64,000 nucleotides of DNA from CAVZMO01 sp963776195. GTDB lineage: Bacteria > Nitrospirota > Thermodesulfovibrionia > Thermodesulfovibrionales > SM23-35. The DNA is taken from assembly GCA_963776195.1 (NCBI GenBank), contig CAVZMO010000015.1, positions 62,001-126,000 on the forward strand. The letters are read 5' to 3'. The notes below the pieces were generated by a model. It saw only the letters and a list, made by a program, of their open reading frames with translations. It did no database searches and was not told where the DNA came from. Positions 43,916 through 53,034 of this stretch are shown here, piece by piece (positions within the stretch are counted from its first letter, which is position 1; every line of letters begins with the position of its first letter). A program made the position numbers and the translations under genes.

Positions 43916-44869
43916 ATGAGGAAAGTTGTAATTTTCATACTAGCCATCTCTCTTCTTTTTGCATTTATTGCCTGTGCAAAAAAAGAAGAACCGAAGAAAG
44001 GTCCATATCTTGCAATGGTCGGAAATACGAAGATAACAGAGGCAGACCTTGAAAGAGAAATCAAGACCCTCCCTGATTTTGCCCAAAAGCTTTTTGAAGG
44101 CGGCGAGGGGAAAGAAAGATTTCTCAATGAGCTCATCAAAAAAGAGCTCCTCTATCAGGAAGCATTAAAAAGAGGTGTCGATAAGGACCCCGAATACCAG
44201 AGAAAGGTCGAAGAATTCAAGAAGCTCACACTCATCGGGCAGCTCCTTGAGAAAGAGATTGAGTCAAAGTCAAAGGTGACGGAACAGGACGTCAAGGCTT
44301 ACTATGAAAAACACAAGGCGGAACTTGCCTCTGTCAGTCAGATCAAGGCCAGCCACATACTGGTAAAGACCGAAGTTGAGGCAAAGAAGATATTGGAAAG
44401 GCTGAAAAAGGGCGAGGACTTTGCAGAGCTTGCAAAAAAGTATTCCATCGACACGGGGTCTGCAAAGAACGGCGGAGACCTGGGATATTTCTCACCCGGC
44501 CAGATGGTGCCCGAATTCGAGCAAGCGGCATCCAAACTCAAACCGGGTGAGATCAGCGAACCGGTGAAGACGAAGTTCGGATACCATATCATCAAGGTTA
44601 CAGACAAGAAAATGGGGAAACCGGTCGAATTTGAAAAGGTCAAGAACGTTCTTTTACAGCGTCTTTCGGCAGAGAAGCAGAAAGAGGTTTTTGATACCTA
44701 TGTCGAAGGTCTGAAAAAGAGTTACAAAGTGGAGATTAACAAGGAGGCTGTCTCCAAGCTTGCCGTGGGAGCAGAGAAAAAGGAAGGTATACTGATGAAA
44801 CCCGGGCAGGAAGGAGATGCCAAGGAACAAAAAAAGGAAACAAAGGAAGACAAGAGGAAAAAGGATTAA
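43916..44869 (+). CDS. Parvulin-type peptidyl-prolyl isomerase lipoprotein (PpiC/SurA-like)
   Basis: 317 residues; CTTAGGAGGATTTC precedes the ATG. The lipobox is FAFIACAKK. An N-terminal SurA-like helical chaperone region (about 40-140) leads to a parvulin domain (about 142-235) with IKASHILVKTE, GEDFAELAKKYS, GGDLGYFSPGQMVPEFE and TKFGYHIIKV. The tail is strongly charged (Lys/Glu). It would assist folding of periplasmic or outer-membrane proteins. It is a single gene ending in front of a palindromic repeat. Confidence 0.9.
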   Translation: MRKVVIFILAISLLFAFIACAKKEEPKKGPYLAMVGNTKITEADLEREIKTLPDFAQKLFEGGEGKERFLNELIKKELLYQEALKRGVDKDPEYQRKVEEFKKLTLIGQLLEKEIESKSKVTEQDVKAYYEKHKAELASVSQIKASHILVKTEVEAKKILERLKKGEDFAELAKKYSIDTGSAKNGGDLGYFSPGQMVPEFEQAASKLKPGEISEPVKTKFGYHIIKVTDKKMGKPVEFEKVKNVLLQRLSAEKQKEVFDTYVEGLKKSYKVEINKEAVSKLAVGAEKKEGILMKPGQEGDAKEQKKETKEDKRKKD

Positions 44870-44897
44870 TAGATAAGCACTTGCGATAACCTTTCCG

Positions 44898-44970
44898 GTA
44901 GCCGCAGACTTTAGACTGCGCTGTAATGACTGATAATCATATGGTTGCGCAGACTGAAGTCTGCGGCTAC
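44898..44970. repeat. BIME-like pair of inverted palindromic (REP-type) units
   Basis: Arms of 24 bases at 44898-44921 (GTAGCCGCAGACTTTAGACT and on) and 44947-44970 match as reverse complements at 22 positions around a 25-base loop. Each arm is itself a near-palindrome (GCAGACT with AGTCTGC), the design of paired REP units. The element is downstream of the isomerase gene. A REP-type transposase exists at 8455, though its own flanking repeats differ. Confidence 0.75.
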
Positions 44971-45048
44971 ATTATTTCTCCAAAGATGCCGTCCATCTGT
45001 AAGTTCCCGCTTAATTGACTCCCTCTTTTACGAATGATATGCTTTTGC

Positions 45049-45495
45049 ATGGAGAATTTTGAAGTACTCGACATATCGGGTGATATCGGCCTGAAGGCTT
45101 ACGGAAAAACGATAACAGAGGCATTTATCAACGCATCGTTAGGGATGTACAGTCTCACTACACATCTCGAAACCATCGAAGAAAAAAAGTCGATTGATGT
45201 TTCCGTTGAACGTGACTCCCTTGAGGGACTTTTTGTTTCATGGCTGAATGAGCTTATCTTTCACTTCGATGCATACGGTTTTTTAGGGAAAAGGATTATT
45301 ATTGAAGAATTCTCCCGGGGGGCCCGCCGGCCTGACGGCACACAGGCTTTCAGGCTTAAAGCCGTTCTCTATGGTGAGGAATTTGATCCGGAACGTCACG
45401 AGGGGAAACTCTTAATCAAGGCAGCTACATACCACCGTCTTAAGATAGAAAAAAAAGATGATCGTTGGGAGGTTAACGTTATTTTTGATATCTGA
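45049..45495 (+). CDS. Archease (RtcB RNA-ligase cofactor)
   Basis: About 148 residues from ATG 45049; an in-frame ATG five codons earlier is possible and neither has a good ribosome site. The archease pattern is FEVLDISGDIGLKAYGKTITEAF at the start, SLEGLFVSWLNELIFHFDAYGFL in the middle and LIKAATYHRLKIEKKDDRWEVNVIFDI at the end. The first metal-binding Asp is in SGDIGLKAYG. Archease speeds guanylylation of RtcB. The rtcB gene lies 1.7 kb away on the same strand, split from it by a leftward GGDEF gene. Confidence 0.88.
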   Translation: MENFEVLDISGDIGLKAYGKTITEAFINASLGMYSLTTHLETIEEKKSIDVSVERDSLEGLFVSWLNELIFHFDAYGFLGKRIIIEEFSRGARRPDGTQAFRLKAVLYGEEFDPERHEGKLLIKAATYHRLKIEKKDDRWEVNVIFDI

Positions 45496-45535
45496 TTTGT
45501 GCTGTGGAATTCCCTGACCGGGTTAATTGCGTAAA

Positions 45536-47098
45536 CTATAAACCTTCAGAATATGGTACAGGTTCAATTTTTTTCTTTTTCTGCTCGTACATTAATCTAT
45601 CGGCTCCGGCAATCAGTTCATCCAGGGAACAAGGATTTTCGGGATCATAGTGGGTTATGCCGATACTTAGTGAAAGGCTGTAGGGCCGTTCTCCTTTTCT
45701 ATTATGAATATCCAGGTTTTCTTTTAAATTGTTCGTGAGAAGATCGCAAGAGGTCTTGTCGGCTTCCAATGCGAGAACCACAAACTCATCCCCGCCGACA
45801 CGGGCGACAATGTCCGACCCGCGAAATGTATCCTTGAGGACATAAGCAATATCGATCAAGGCGCGGTCGCCTTCCTGATGACCGAGTGAATCATTAATCT
45901 TTTTCATTCCGTCTAAATCCGCAAAAAGCATCAACATTCCTTTCTTCATCCTGTCGGCCACCTTCAATTGCTGTTCTGCCAGAGTTAGAAGTCCCCGCCT
46001 GTTGTACAAACCGGTGAGTTCGTCGCGAAGCGACACCGTCCGAAGTTCCTCCTCCATCCGTTTACGCGTAGAGATGTCATGAAAAATACATCGAGCATAC
46101 TCGGGCTTGTTATCTCGCAAGAAGCTGCTCATATTTCCTTCTGCCTCGACAAGACGGCCGTCTTTGGCCACAAAAGAGACCTCTACAGCCTTGATACTTC
46201 CACCGTTTAACACACGGTGGAGAATTTTTTTGCAATGCGAGATTTTATCGGGTTGAATTATGTCCCACAATAAGAGGCGCGAAACATCTTCTTCAGTATA
46301 CCCGAGGGTATTTTTCCATGCATTATTCACAAAAAGAAAGCGTCCGTCGAAGGTAATCATCTGGATCAGATCGGTGGTATTTTCGAACAGGTCCCGGTAT
46401 CGTTCTTCGCTGGCACGGAGCGCCTCTTCTGCGTGTTTTCGCACAGTGATCTCTCTGGATATGCTCTCGATCATCTGATTTGTTTCGTTTTTCAGAGCTT
46501 GCAGGAGTTCCACCGGTGAGTTTCCTGTTGCCCTGGCATGCAGATCGCCCTTTGCTACCCTGTGCAGGACATCGAAATGTTCGGCAAGTCCGATAGCAAT
46601 TTCATGGGACTGATCAACAATCTCTCCTATATTTTCAGCGGTCATGTTCACGATATGTTTAAGTTTAGAGATCAACTCGATCTTCGAGGTCTCCGGTATC
46701 TTTACTGAAGGATCGCCGGAAGATATCTTTTTTAATGCCTCAAAGACCTCGGACATGCCGATGGATAACTCCAGCCCGATATGTTCCAGTTCCTTGTCCC
46801 TGTCTCTGACGAGCTGTCCGAATTCCTTAAACTGCTTACTGACAGCCTCGAGGGTATCTTTTGTTGCCGCAGCATCTACGTTTGCATTAAAAACCCCGCA
46901 ATCAAGACACATTTCCATCTTCTCCAGAAATCTCCCCTGAATCTTTTTGCGGCAATGAGTTCCTGAGAACAGCCAGCATCCGAGGTCCCTTGAGCCGTAT
47001 GCGGGACATTCCTTCTCGTTACATTCAAAAGCTTCCCAGCATTTCACCTTTCCGGGTCTTTTATTTACAGGACGGTTGGATCCGGATTCATCTTTCAT
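45536..47098 (-). CDS. Diguanylate cyclase with N-terminal Cys-rich and PAS domains
   Basis: 520 residues. Residues 19-68 hold a two-CW-like Cys motif (CWEAFECNEKECPAYG, GCWLFSGTHC, MCLDCGVF) that could bind a metal or redox centre. Two helical HAMP-like stretches follow (about 110-215), then a PAS domain (225-345) and GGDEF (350-510) with RVGGDEFVVLA intact and an RxxD inhibitory site (RGSD) five residues before it. It should make c-di-GMP with product inhibition. No membrane helix is seen, so it is cytoplasmic. It is inserted between archease and rtcB in opposite orientation. Confidence 0.9.
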   Translation of the reverse strand: MKDESGSNRPVNKRPGKVKCWEAFECNEKECPAYGSRDLGCWLFSGTHCRKKIQGRFLEKMEMCLDCGVFNANVDAAATKDTLEAVSKQFKEFGQLVRDRDKELEHIGLELSIGMSEVFEALKKISSGDPSVKIPETSKIELISKLKHIVNMTAENIGEIVDQSHEIAIGLAEHFDVLHRVAKGDLHARATGNSPVELLQALKNETNQMIESISREITVRKHAEEALRASEERYRDLFENTTDLIQMITFDGRFLFVNNAWKNTLGYTEEDVSRLLLWDIIQPDKISHCKKILHRVLNGGSIKAVEVSFVAKDGRLVEAEGNMSSFLRDNKPEYARCIFHDISTRKRMEEELRTVSLRDELTGLYNRRGLLTLAEQQLKVADRMKKGMLMLFADLDGMKKINDSLGHQEGDRALIDIAYVLKDTFRGSDIVARVGGDEFVVLALEADKTSCDLLTNNLKENLDIHNRKGERPYSLSLSIGITHYDPENPCSLDELIAGADRLMYEQKKKKIEPVPYSEGL

Positions 47099-47205
47099 TC
47101 TGCAAATCCTCTCAAATGACCTATCTTTTTAATTGCCAATGTATATAATACAATTAGAACGACCCCGTGATTTATTATAATTCCAACAATAAATAAAAGC
47201 GAACA

Positions 47206-48651
47206 ATGGACCCCGACAAACTCAGAAGAATCGATGATACAAAGATAGAAATTCCTATTGATTACAAGCGCGGGATGAGGGTCAAAGGGATCATCTATGT
47301 CGATGAAGTCCTCGAAAAGGAACTTGAAATCCAAGCGATAGATCAGGTCGCGAACGTGGCAATGTTACCGGGCATTATCGGCGCATCGATGGCTATGCCT
47401 GATGTCCACACGGGATATGGTTTCGCGATCGGCGGAGTGGCTGCATTTGATCTTAAAGAAGGCATTGTCTCGCCCGGCGGAGTCGGCTACGATATCAACT
47501 GCGGCGTCCGTTTGCTGAGAAGCAACCTTTCAAGAGAAGATGTCGTGCCGAAAATGAAAGACCTTGTCGGCGTTTTATACGCCGAGGTCCCCTCCGGTGT
47601 GGGATCAAAGGGCAAGATACGGCTCGACCGTGGCGACCAGAAAAAGATACTGCTGAAAGGTGCACGCTGGGCCGTCGAACAAGGTTTCGGGGATGTCGGA
47701 GACCTGGACAGGATAGAATCGGGTGGATGTATCGAAGACGCAGATCCTTCATTGATAAGTGACAAAGCCTATGAACGTGGAAGGGCGCAGCAAGGGACAC
47801 TGGGGTCGGGCAACCATTTCCTTGAAGCTCAGTATGTCGATGAGATTTACGATGAAAAGGCTGCCGGCAGTCTGGGGCTCTTTAAGGATCAGATTACGGT
47901 CATGATCCATACGGGTTCCCGCGGATTCGGACATCAGGTATGCACCGATTTTCTCGAAGTTATGGAGCGGGCTGCAGGTAAGTATAAGATAGAACTTCCC
48001 GATAAAGAGCTTGCGTGCGCACCCTTTGAAAGCCCCGAGGCAAAGGATTATCTTGCCGCGATGAAGGCTGCAGCGAACTATGCGTGGGCAAACAGGCAGT
48101 GCATCATGCACTGGGCGAGAGAGGCATTTCTTAAGGTTTTATCGCTGTCTCCGAAAGAGCTCGGTATGAGGCTTATATATGACGTCGCGCACAACATTGC
48201 GAAGATCGAAGAGCACCGAGTCAACGGCAAAAAAATGAAACTGATCGTTCACAGGAAGGGCGCCACAAGGGCATTCCCACCGGGACATCCCGAATTACCG
48301 GATGTTTACAGGCTGCTCGGCCAGCCTGTTTTAATCCCCGGGGATATGGGCAGGGCATCGTATGTTCTCCTGGGAACCGAAAAGGCGATGGAGGAGACCT
48401 TTGGTTCAACATGCCATGGGGCCGGCAGGATAATGTCAAGACACCAGGCGATAAAAAGGGCGAAAGGCCGCGCAATATGGAGAGAGATGGAAGAAAAGGG
48501 CATAATCGTCAGGTCGGCAGGCAGGGAAACACTCGCCGAGGAGATGCCGGACGCCTATAAAGACATATCTAATGTTGTGGATGTGGTTCATAAGGCCGGG
48601 ATCTCAAAGAAGGTTGCCAGGCTCAGGCCGATCGGAGTGATAAAGGGGTAG
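47206..48651 (+). CDS. rtcB: RNA-splicing ligase RtcB
   Basis: 481 residues, full length. Characteristic motifs: AMPDVHTGYGFAIGGVAA, SPGGVGYDINCGVRLL (metal-binding Cys/Asp), GTLGSGNHFLEAQ, IHTGSRGFGHQV, AHNIAKIEEH, VHRKGATRAFPPG and GSTCHGAGR, the last supplying the guanylylated His. It joins 2',3'-cyclic phosphate or 3'-phosphate ends to 5'-OH ends in RNA repair. Archease, its activator, is at 45049. The ATG has only a weak ribosome site. Confidence 0.95.
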   Translation: MDPDKLRRIDDTKIEIPIDYKRGMRVKGIIYVDEVLEKELEIQAIDQVANVAMLPGIIGASMAMPDVHTGYGFAIGGVAAFDLKEGIVSPGGVGYDINCGVRLLRSNLSREDVVPKMKDLVGVLYAEVPSGVGSKGKIRLDRGDQKKILLKGARWAVEQGFGDVGDLDRIESGGCIEDADPSLISDKAYERGRAQQGTLGSGNHFLEAQYVDEIYDEKAAGSLGLFKDQITVMIHTGSRGFGHQVCTDFLEVMERAAGKYKIELPDKELACAPFESPEAKDYLAAMKAAANYAWANRQCIMHWAREAFLKVLSLSPKELGMRLIYDVAHNIAKIEEHRVNGKKMKLIVHRKGATRAFPPGHPELPDVYRLLGQPVLIPGDMGRASYVLLGTEKAMEETFGSTCHGAGRIMSRHQAIKRAKGRAIWREMEEKGIIVRSAGRETLAEEMPDAYKDISNVVDVVHKAGISKKVARLRPIGVIKG

Positions 48652-48687
48652 GCCCGGATATCTGCCCACGGTTATGGAACTGATGGG

Positions 48688-49878
48688 TTATTTCAAAATC
48701 AGATACTCCACAACCGCTGCGCAGAAAATAACGACGCAGGGCGGTAGCATCATCTTATAGATTCCCCACAGATCGGCCTTGAAATATTCTCTCGTAAGGA
48801 TAAGGCATATGTGGACCGGGGACAGAAGGACCCCTAGAAATCCGGAGGCGAATGCAAACGATATTGCACCAAGCGATGCATGGCTTGTGATACTTATGAT
48901 CAAAGGGAACGTGCTCCCCACAAAACCGACCGTAAGGCCCGTGAGCATGCCCGTAATGAACGGCAGAAGGAAAAGGATCGGTGATACGGGAATGCCCTCT
49001 CTCATAAAAAACTGGCTCAGGTTTTTCACCGCTCCGGAGTTCTCCATCGCCTCCTTGAAAAACATGACGCCGAGTATAAGGATAATTACATCGGCAGAAA
49101 AGCCGTGTTTGAAGGCGGTAAAGGTAGATCCGATGCCGTATCTGTAGAAGAGCAGTAAAAAAAGAACAACGGCGATTAATGCGTAGTGCAGTTCCACATG
49201 AAATATCATGACCAGGAGAAGGACGGTTAATATTGGCGCAAAACTCCGTAGACCTTTCAGTGAAGTCCGGTTTTCTCCTTCAGTTGCACCTTTAATGCCG
49301 TGCATGGCAAAGATAAAGCCGGTTATCAGGATAAGGACGGCATAGGAGAGGTTAACTGCAATGAGGTCGTAGATCTCTATCTTTGAAATAGCGGATGCCA
49401 GGAGAATACCCGGATATAAAGGTAATATAAATTCCCAGGGATGTCTGAACCAATAATTAATAAAACCCTTTTCTTCCGGGCTCATTTTGATATCACGGGT
49501 TGTTTCTGCCACCATCGGAGCGGAGAAATAGGCTCCTCCGACAGAGGGTATGAGCCCAATCAGCAAAGGCATAGAGACCGTAACTATTTTTCTGTTCCTG
49601 AATACTGCCTTAACAGTGCTCATCATTTCCGCAAGGACGGCATGTTCTCTTAATATCAGTTCAAAAATTCTGATGAAAGATAATGCAAGGATCAGTTTGA
49701 TCGTCACCTGGTTAAGGACTGCGCTTCTGCATGTCTTCAGAATCAAAGAGAAGGGCATGCGATAAAGAAGGAACAAGACGGAAGCTGCAATCAGCATTAC
49801 AAGACCGATATTGAGCTTCTTCCTTAGTAAGATCAATATAAGAGAAAAGATGACCGAGATCTTTACCAAATCGATCAT
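48688..49878 (-). CDS. DUF401-family membrane permease
   Basis: About 396 residues with ten or more hydrophobic helices. The ATG at 49878 is preferred over one five codons earlier, without a strong ribosome site. Family signatures include PLLIGLIPSVGGAYFSAPMV, INYWFRHPWEFILPLYPG and LTGLTVGFVGSTFPLI, which resemble the gluconate/citrate (IT) transporter fold. Substrate unknown; likely an organic anion. It is convergent with rtcB, whose stop lies 36 bases away. Confidence 0.85.
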   Translation of the reverse strand: MIDLVKISVIFSLILILLRKKLNIGLVMLIAASVLFLLYRMPFSLILKTCRSAVLNQVTIKLILALSFIRIFELILREHAVLAEMMSTVKAVFRNRKIVTVSMPLLIGLIPSVGGAYFSAPMVAETTRDIKMSPEEKGFINYWFRHPWEFILPLYPGILLASAISKIEIYDLIAVNLSYAVLILITGFIFAMHGIKGATEGENRTSLKGLRSFAPILTVLLLVMIFHVELHYALIAVVLFLLLFYRYGIGSTFTAFKHGFSADVIILILGVMFFKEAMENSGAVKNLSQFFMREGIPVSPILFLLPFITGMLTGLTVGFVGSTFPLIISITSHASLGAISFAFASGFLGVLLSPVHICLILTREYFKADLWGIYKMMLPPCVVIFCAAVVEYLILK

Positions 49879-50117
49879 GCACCATTTTAGCACATTTATT
49901 TAGCCCGAAAATGAAGGACCGTTTTTGGACTATATAATCTACACACCTGTTGTAAAAACGATACAGAGCGAAGGAAGCTGAATGCCGAAAAATATCGGCA
50001 GGGAATTTTTATGTGCCCATTTAAGTAATAATCTCAATATGTTATAAGCCTGGAGATATTCCGCGTTACCGTTTTTGAAGATCTGGCCTCATTTTTGCTT
50101 TTTTAGTCTCTTAAGTC

Positions 50118-50178
50118 TTGACAAATTTGTCGGAGTGATATAAATTTGTTGACAAAATTGCATGGGTAATGCTATAAA
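50118..50178 (+). promoter_or_regulatory. Two tandem sigma-70-type promoters before the 50.4-kb porin
   Basis: TTGACA (50118) with TATAAA (50139, 15-base spacer) and TTGACA (50149) with TATAAA (50173, 18-base spacer). The two blocks look like a roughly 31-bp duplication: each runs TTGACAAA to TATAAATTTG. The second is the better promoter. A 210-base leader follows before the porin, with an 15-codon ATG frame at about 50236 and a small CCGCC/GGCGG hairpin at about 50328. The rest of 49879-50117 holds nothing clear. Confidence 0.65.
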
Positions 50179-50389
50179 TTTGGCAGTTTTTTTAATTATG
50201 AAAATGATTACTAAGAGTGCATAGAAGGCATTCAAATGGCGAAGACCTTCATCGAGGGTCGAATTATTTTGAAGAGGAGGTGATAGGAGGAAGCAAACTT
50301 TAAAGAGAAATTTTGGTTTAGCAGAGCCGCCTTTGGCGGATAGAAGAAAGGGTTCATAAACTCTGAATCTTAAGAAGGAGGGTTAGGAA

Positions 50390-51877
50390 GTGAAAAAATA
50401 TTTGGCAGTATTGTTTAGTGTAATTTTCTTATTAAGTTTTACCGTTACTGCCTTTGCAATCCACGAAGAGATGCCGCCGGACGAGGCAGTGGTTGCAAAA
50501 GGCCCTGCAAAGATCACCTTGGGCGGTAAGATCATCGTGAGAGGCTGGTATTTTGATAATGTGAATAGTGAAGTTTTGCTATCGCCGTTATCGTCGGACA
50601 CGTTGGGTGATATCAATCTCCCTTACGCCCTGCCGGCAAAGACGAACTCTCAGGCACTGTACACCACAAATGCATATTTGACAGTCGATGCAAAGGTCAC
50701 GGATAATGTCCGCGGTTTTATGGAGCTTGAGACATCGGGTGCGGGAAGCGGTAACAGCGGCGTTTTATACTGGGGCACTTATGACACTAAGAACGATATG
50801 GCACTGAAATTCCGCCAGTTATGGCTGCAGTATACCGGTTCCGGTCTGTTGGCGTTCCTGCCGGTATTAAAGTCGGTCATATGCCGATAGCCCTCGGCGA
50901 GAAGAGTCTTCCTGAACAACGAAAGGTTCGGCGATGACGCCATCCTCGTTTGGGTTGACCCGACAAAAGAAATGCACTTGCTGGCCGGTACAGTAAAGCT
51001 CGTTGAGAGCTCTACGCTAATGAGTATAGGGTCCATAAACCATACCCAAGACCTCGACGGCTATGTCCTGCTCGCCACTTACATGTGGGACAAAGACAAC
51101 ACTGTCGGCGCCAACTGGACCTGGACCCACAGCGACGGCAATTTACCTTCATTGGGCGGTGACATTCCTAATGTGGGGGAACTCAATTTCCACAATATCG
51201 GTCTCCATGCCAATGGTAAGATCTCAGGTCTGACCTACGCTGCAGAAGGGGACTGGCAGTTCGGTAAAGCAAAAGACGTTGCCCTCAGCGGTACCGATGC
51301 AAAGTTCGCGGGTTGGGGAGTATTGGCAAAATTGGGTTATATGATCGACCCGTTAAACCTGAGGGCATCGTTTGCAATGGGTAGCGGTGACAATAGATGC
51401 GAGCGACGACAAAATTAAGGAATTCCAGACCCTTCAGGGTACCGATGCACACCGGAGCAATCGCAAGGATTCCGCATTACACCCTTATCTATGAGCGTTT
51501 AGTAAGTACAGCGGCTCTTGAGGCGGTTGTCAGAACACACTGGTGGTAATACCAGGACAACCGGTATTGCCAATACAACCGTTTACAATCTCGGTATCGA
51601 TGTGAACCCGATGCAAGCTGCTCAGTCTATCTGTTGACGGCTTTCTCCTCAGGGCAACAAAAGTCGGCCTCGCGGAAGATGTAGTCGGCGCCAGTGTATC
51701 AAAGAATGTCGGATGGGAAGTCGATGCGAAGATCAATTATGAGATCGCAAAGAACCTTTCTTACTTCGTAGAGGCTGGTGCGTTCTTCCCCGGCGATTTC
51801 TACAGAGATGCTGTTTGCGACTAAAGCATTAGAAAACAACCACAATGGCTGTTCACGGTCTGATTCTCAAATTCTAA
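50390..51877 (+). pseudogene. Outer membrane porin, multiply frameshifted
   Basis: A GTG start with AAGGAGGGTTAGGAA, then a signal peptide (FLLSFTVTAFAIHEE) and strand-rich sequence (ITLGGKIIVRGWYFDN). The frame breaks at about 50850, but porin sequence continues: PAGIKVGHMPIALGEK in a second frame, FLNNERFGDDAILVWVDP from about 50910 in a third, running to GSGDN at about 51398, DASDDKIKEFQTLQG after that, and later TTVYNLGIDVNPMQAAQS, KVGLAEDVVGASVSKNVGW and AGAFFPGDFY. The end is probably VHGLILKF at 51877. At least five shifts are needed. It would be a major porin judging by its promoters and terminator. Confidence 0.78.
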
Positions 51878-51902
51878 GTTAGAATTCCAAACGTAATCAA
51901 AA

Positions 51903-51930
51903 GGGCGGCTCGAATGGGCCGCCCTTTTTT
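51903..51930 (+). terminator. Rho-independent terminator after the porin
   Basis: GGGCGGC (51903) pairs with GCCGCCC (51918), followed by six T. It lies 25 bases after the inferred porin stop. Confidence 0.92.
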
Positions 51931-52000
51931 ATTGTCATCCAGAGGCCCTTTTTGATAAACTTAATCATCAGTTCTGCGTCTGTCGTATTTTTCGGATATC

Positions 52001-52999
52001 ATGACGAATAATAAGATTCTAAGCGGATTCAAAAAGAAACGAATACTCGTTATCGGGGATTTAATTCTCGACCGCTATATCTGGGGAAAGGTGAACAGGA
52101 TTTCTCCGGAAGCTCCCGTTCCCATCGTTGAAGTAACAAGTGAAAACTTTCTCCTGGGAGGCGCTTCGAACGTTGCGAACAACATCGTATCTCTCGGAGG
52201 TCATGCGACAATAGTCGGTGTCGCGGGCCATGATAGAGGCGGCGAAATTCTGAGGAAGATGCTTGAGCAAAGGGGCATACACTGTGAAGGCGTTTTCTGG
52301 AGCTCAAGACCTACAACGGTTAAGACCCGCGTGATTGCCCATAGTCAGCAGGTGGTGAGGTTTGACAGGGAAGATAAAGCTAAGGTTGACGGAAAGGTCC
52401 TCAAGGGCCTCCTCGGCTATATCCATAGCGAAATATCGAGGCATGACGCTGTAATAGTGTCCGATTATAAAAAGGGTGTCGTATCCACCGAACTCATCGG
52501 AGAGGTCCTTAAGCAGGCGAAGCCGAAGAAAATTTTCGTTTCCGTTGACCCCAAGGTCGGGCATTTTCACTGCTATAAGAATGTCTCCCTCATCACGCCG
52601 AACGTTGTCGAGGCATCCATTGCCTCGGGAATGGAAATTAAGGATGAGGAGTCTCTCGTTGCAGCAGGGAGATCACTTCTCAGGAAAATATCCTGCGATG
52701 CGGTACTGATTACCCGCGGCGAACAAGGGATGAGTCTTTTCAGGAAAGATAAAGCAGTCCACATTCCGACCGTAGCGAAAAATGTGTACGATGTCACAGG
52801 AGCCGGGGATACCGTGATTGCGGCCTTTACTCTTGCCTATGCGACAGGCGGCAGTATGGAAGAGGCTGCTGTGATAGCGAACCATGCGGCCGGGGTAGTT
52901 GTCGGTGAAGTCGGCACGGCTGTGGTAACAACGGATCAATTGCAAAAATCATTAAGTGTAAACCGGAAGTTAAGAATAAGAGAATCGTCTTACACATAA
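52001..52999 (+). CDS. rfaE1: D-glycero-beta-D-manno-heptose-7-phosphate kinase (RfaE1 domain)
   Basis: 332 residues of the PfkB fold. ILVIGDLILDRYIWGKVNRISPEAPVPIV at the N-terminus is specific to the RfaE kinase domain; GGASNVANNIVSLGG and the C-terminal DVTGAGDTVIAAFTLAYATGG (catalytic Asp, anion hole) complete it. It phosphorylates heptose 7-phosphate at C1 for ADP-heptose of the lipopolysaccharide inner core. The nucleotidyltransferase half (RfaE2) is not fused here, so it should be elsewhere. No clear ribosome site precedes the ATG. A PP-loop gene follows 35 bases downstream. Confidence 0.92.
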   Translation: MTNNKILSGFKKKRILVIGDLILDRYIWGKVNRISPEAPVPIVEVTSENFLLGGASNVANNIVSLGGHATIVGVAGHDRGGEILRKMLEQRGIHCEGVFWSSRPTTVKTRVIAHSQQVVRFDREDKAKVDGKVLKGLLGYIHSEISRHDAVIVSDYKKGVVSTELIGEVLKQAKPKKIFVSVDPKVGHFHCYKNVSLITPNVVEASIASGMEIKDEESLVAAGRSLLRKISCDAVLITRGEQGMSLFRKDKAVHIPTVAKNVYDVTGAGDTVIAAFTLAYATGGSMEEAAVIANHAAGVVVGEVGTAVVTTDQLQKSLSVNRKLRIRESSYT

Positions 53000-53034
53000 C
53001 CTCTTGCCTTCCCCAATTGATAAGGTATAAATCT

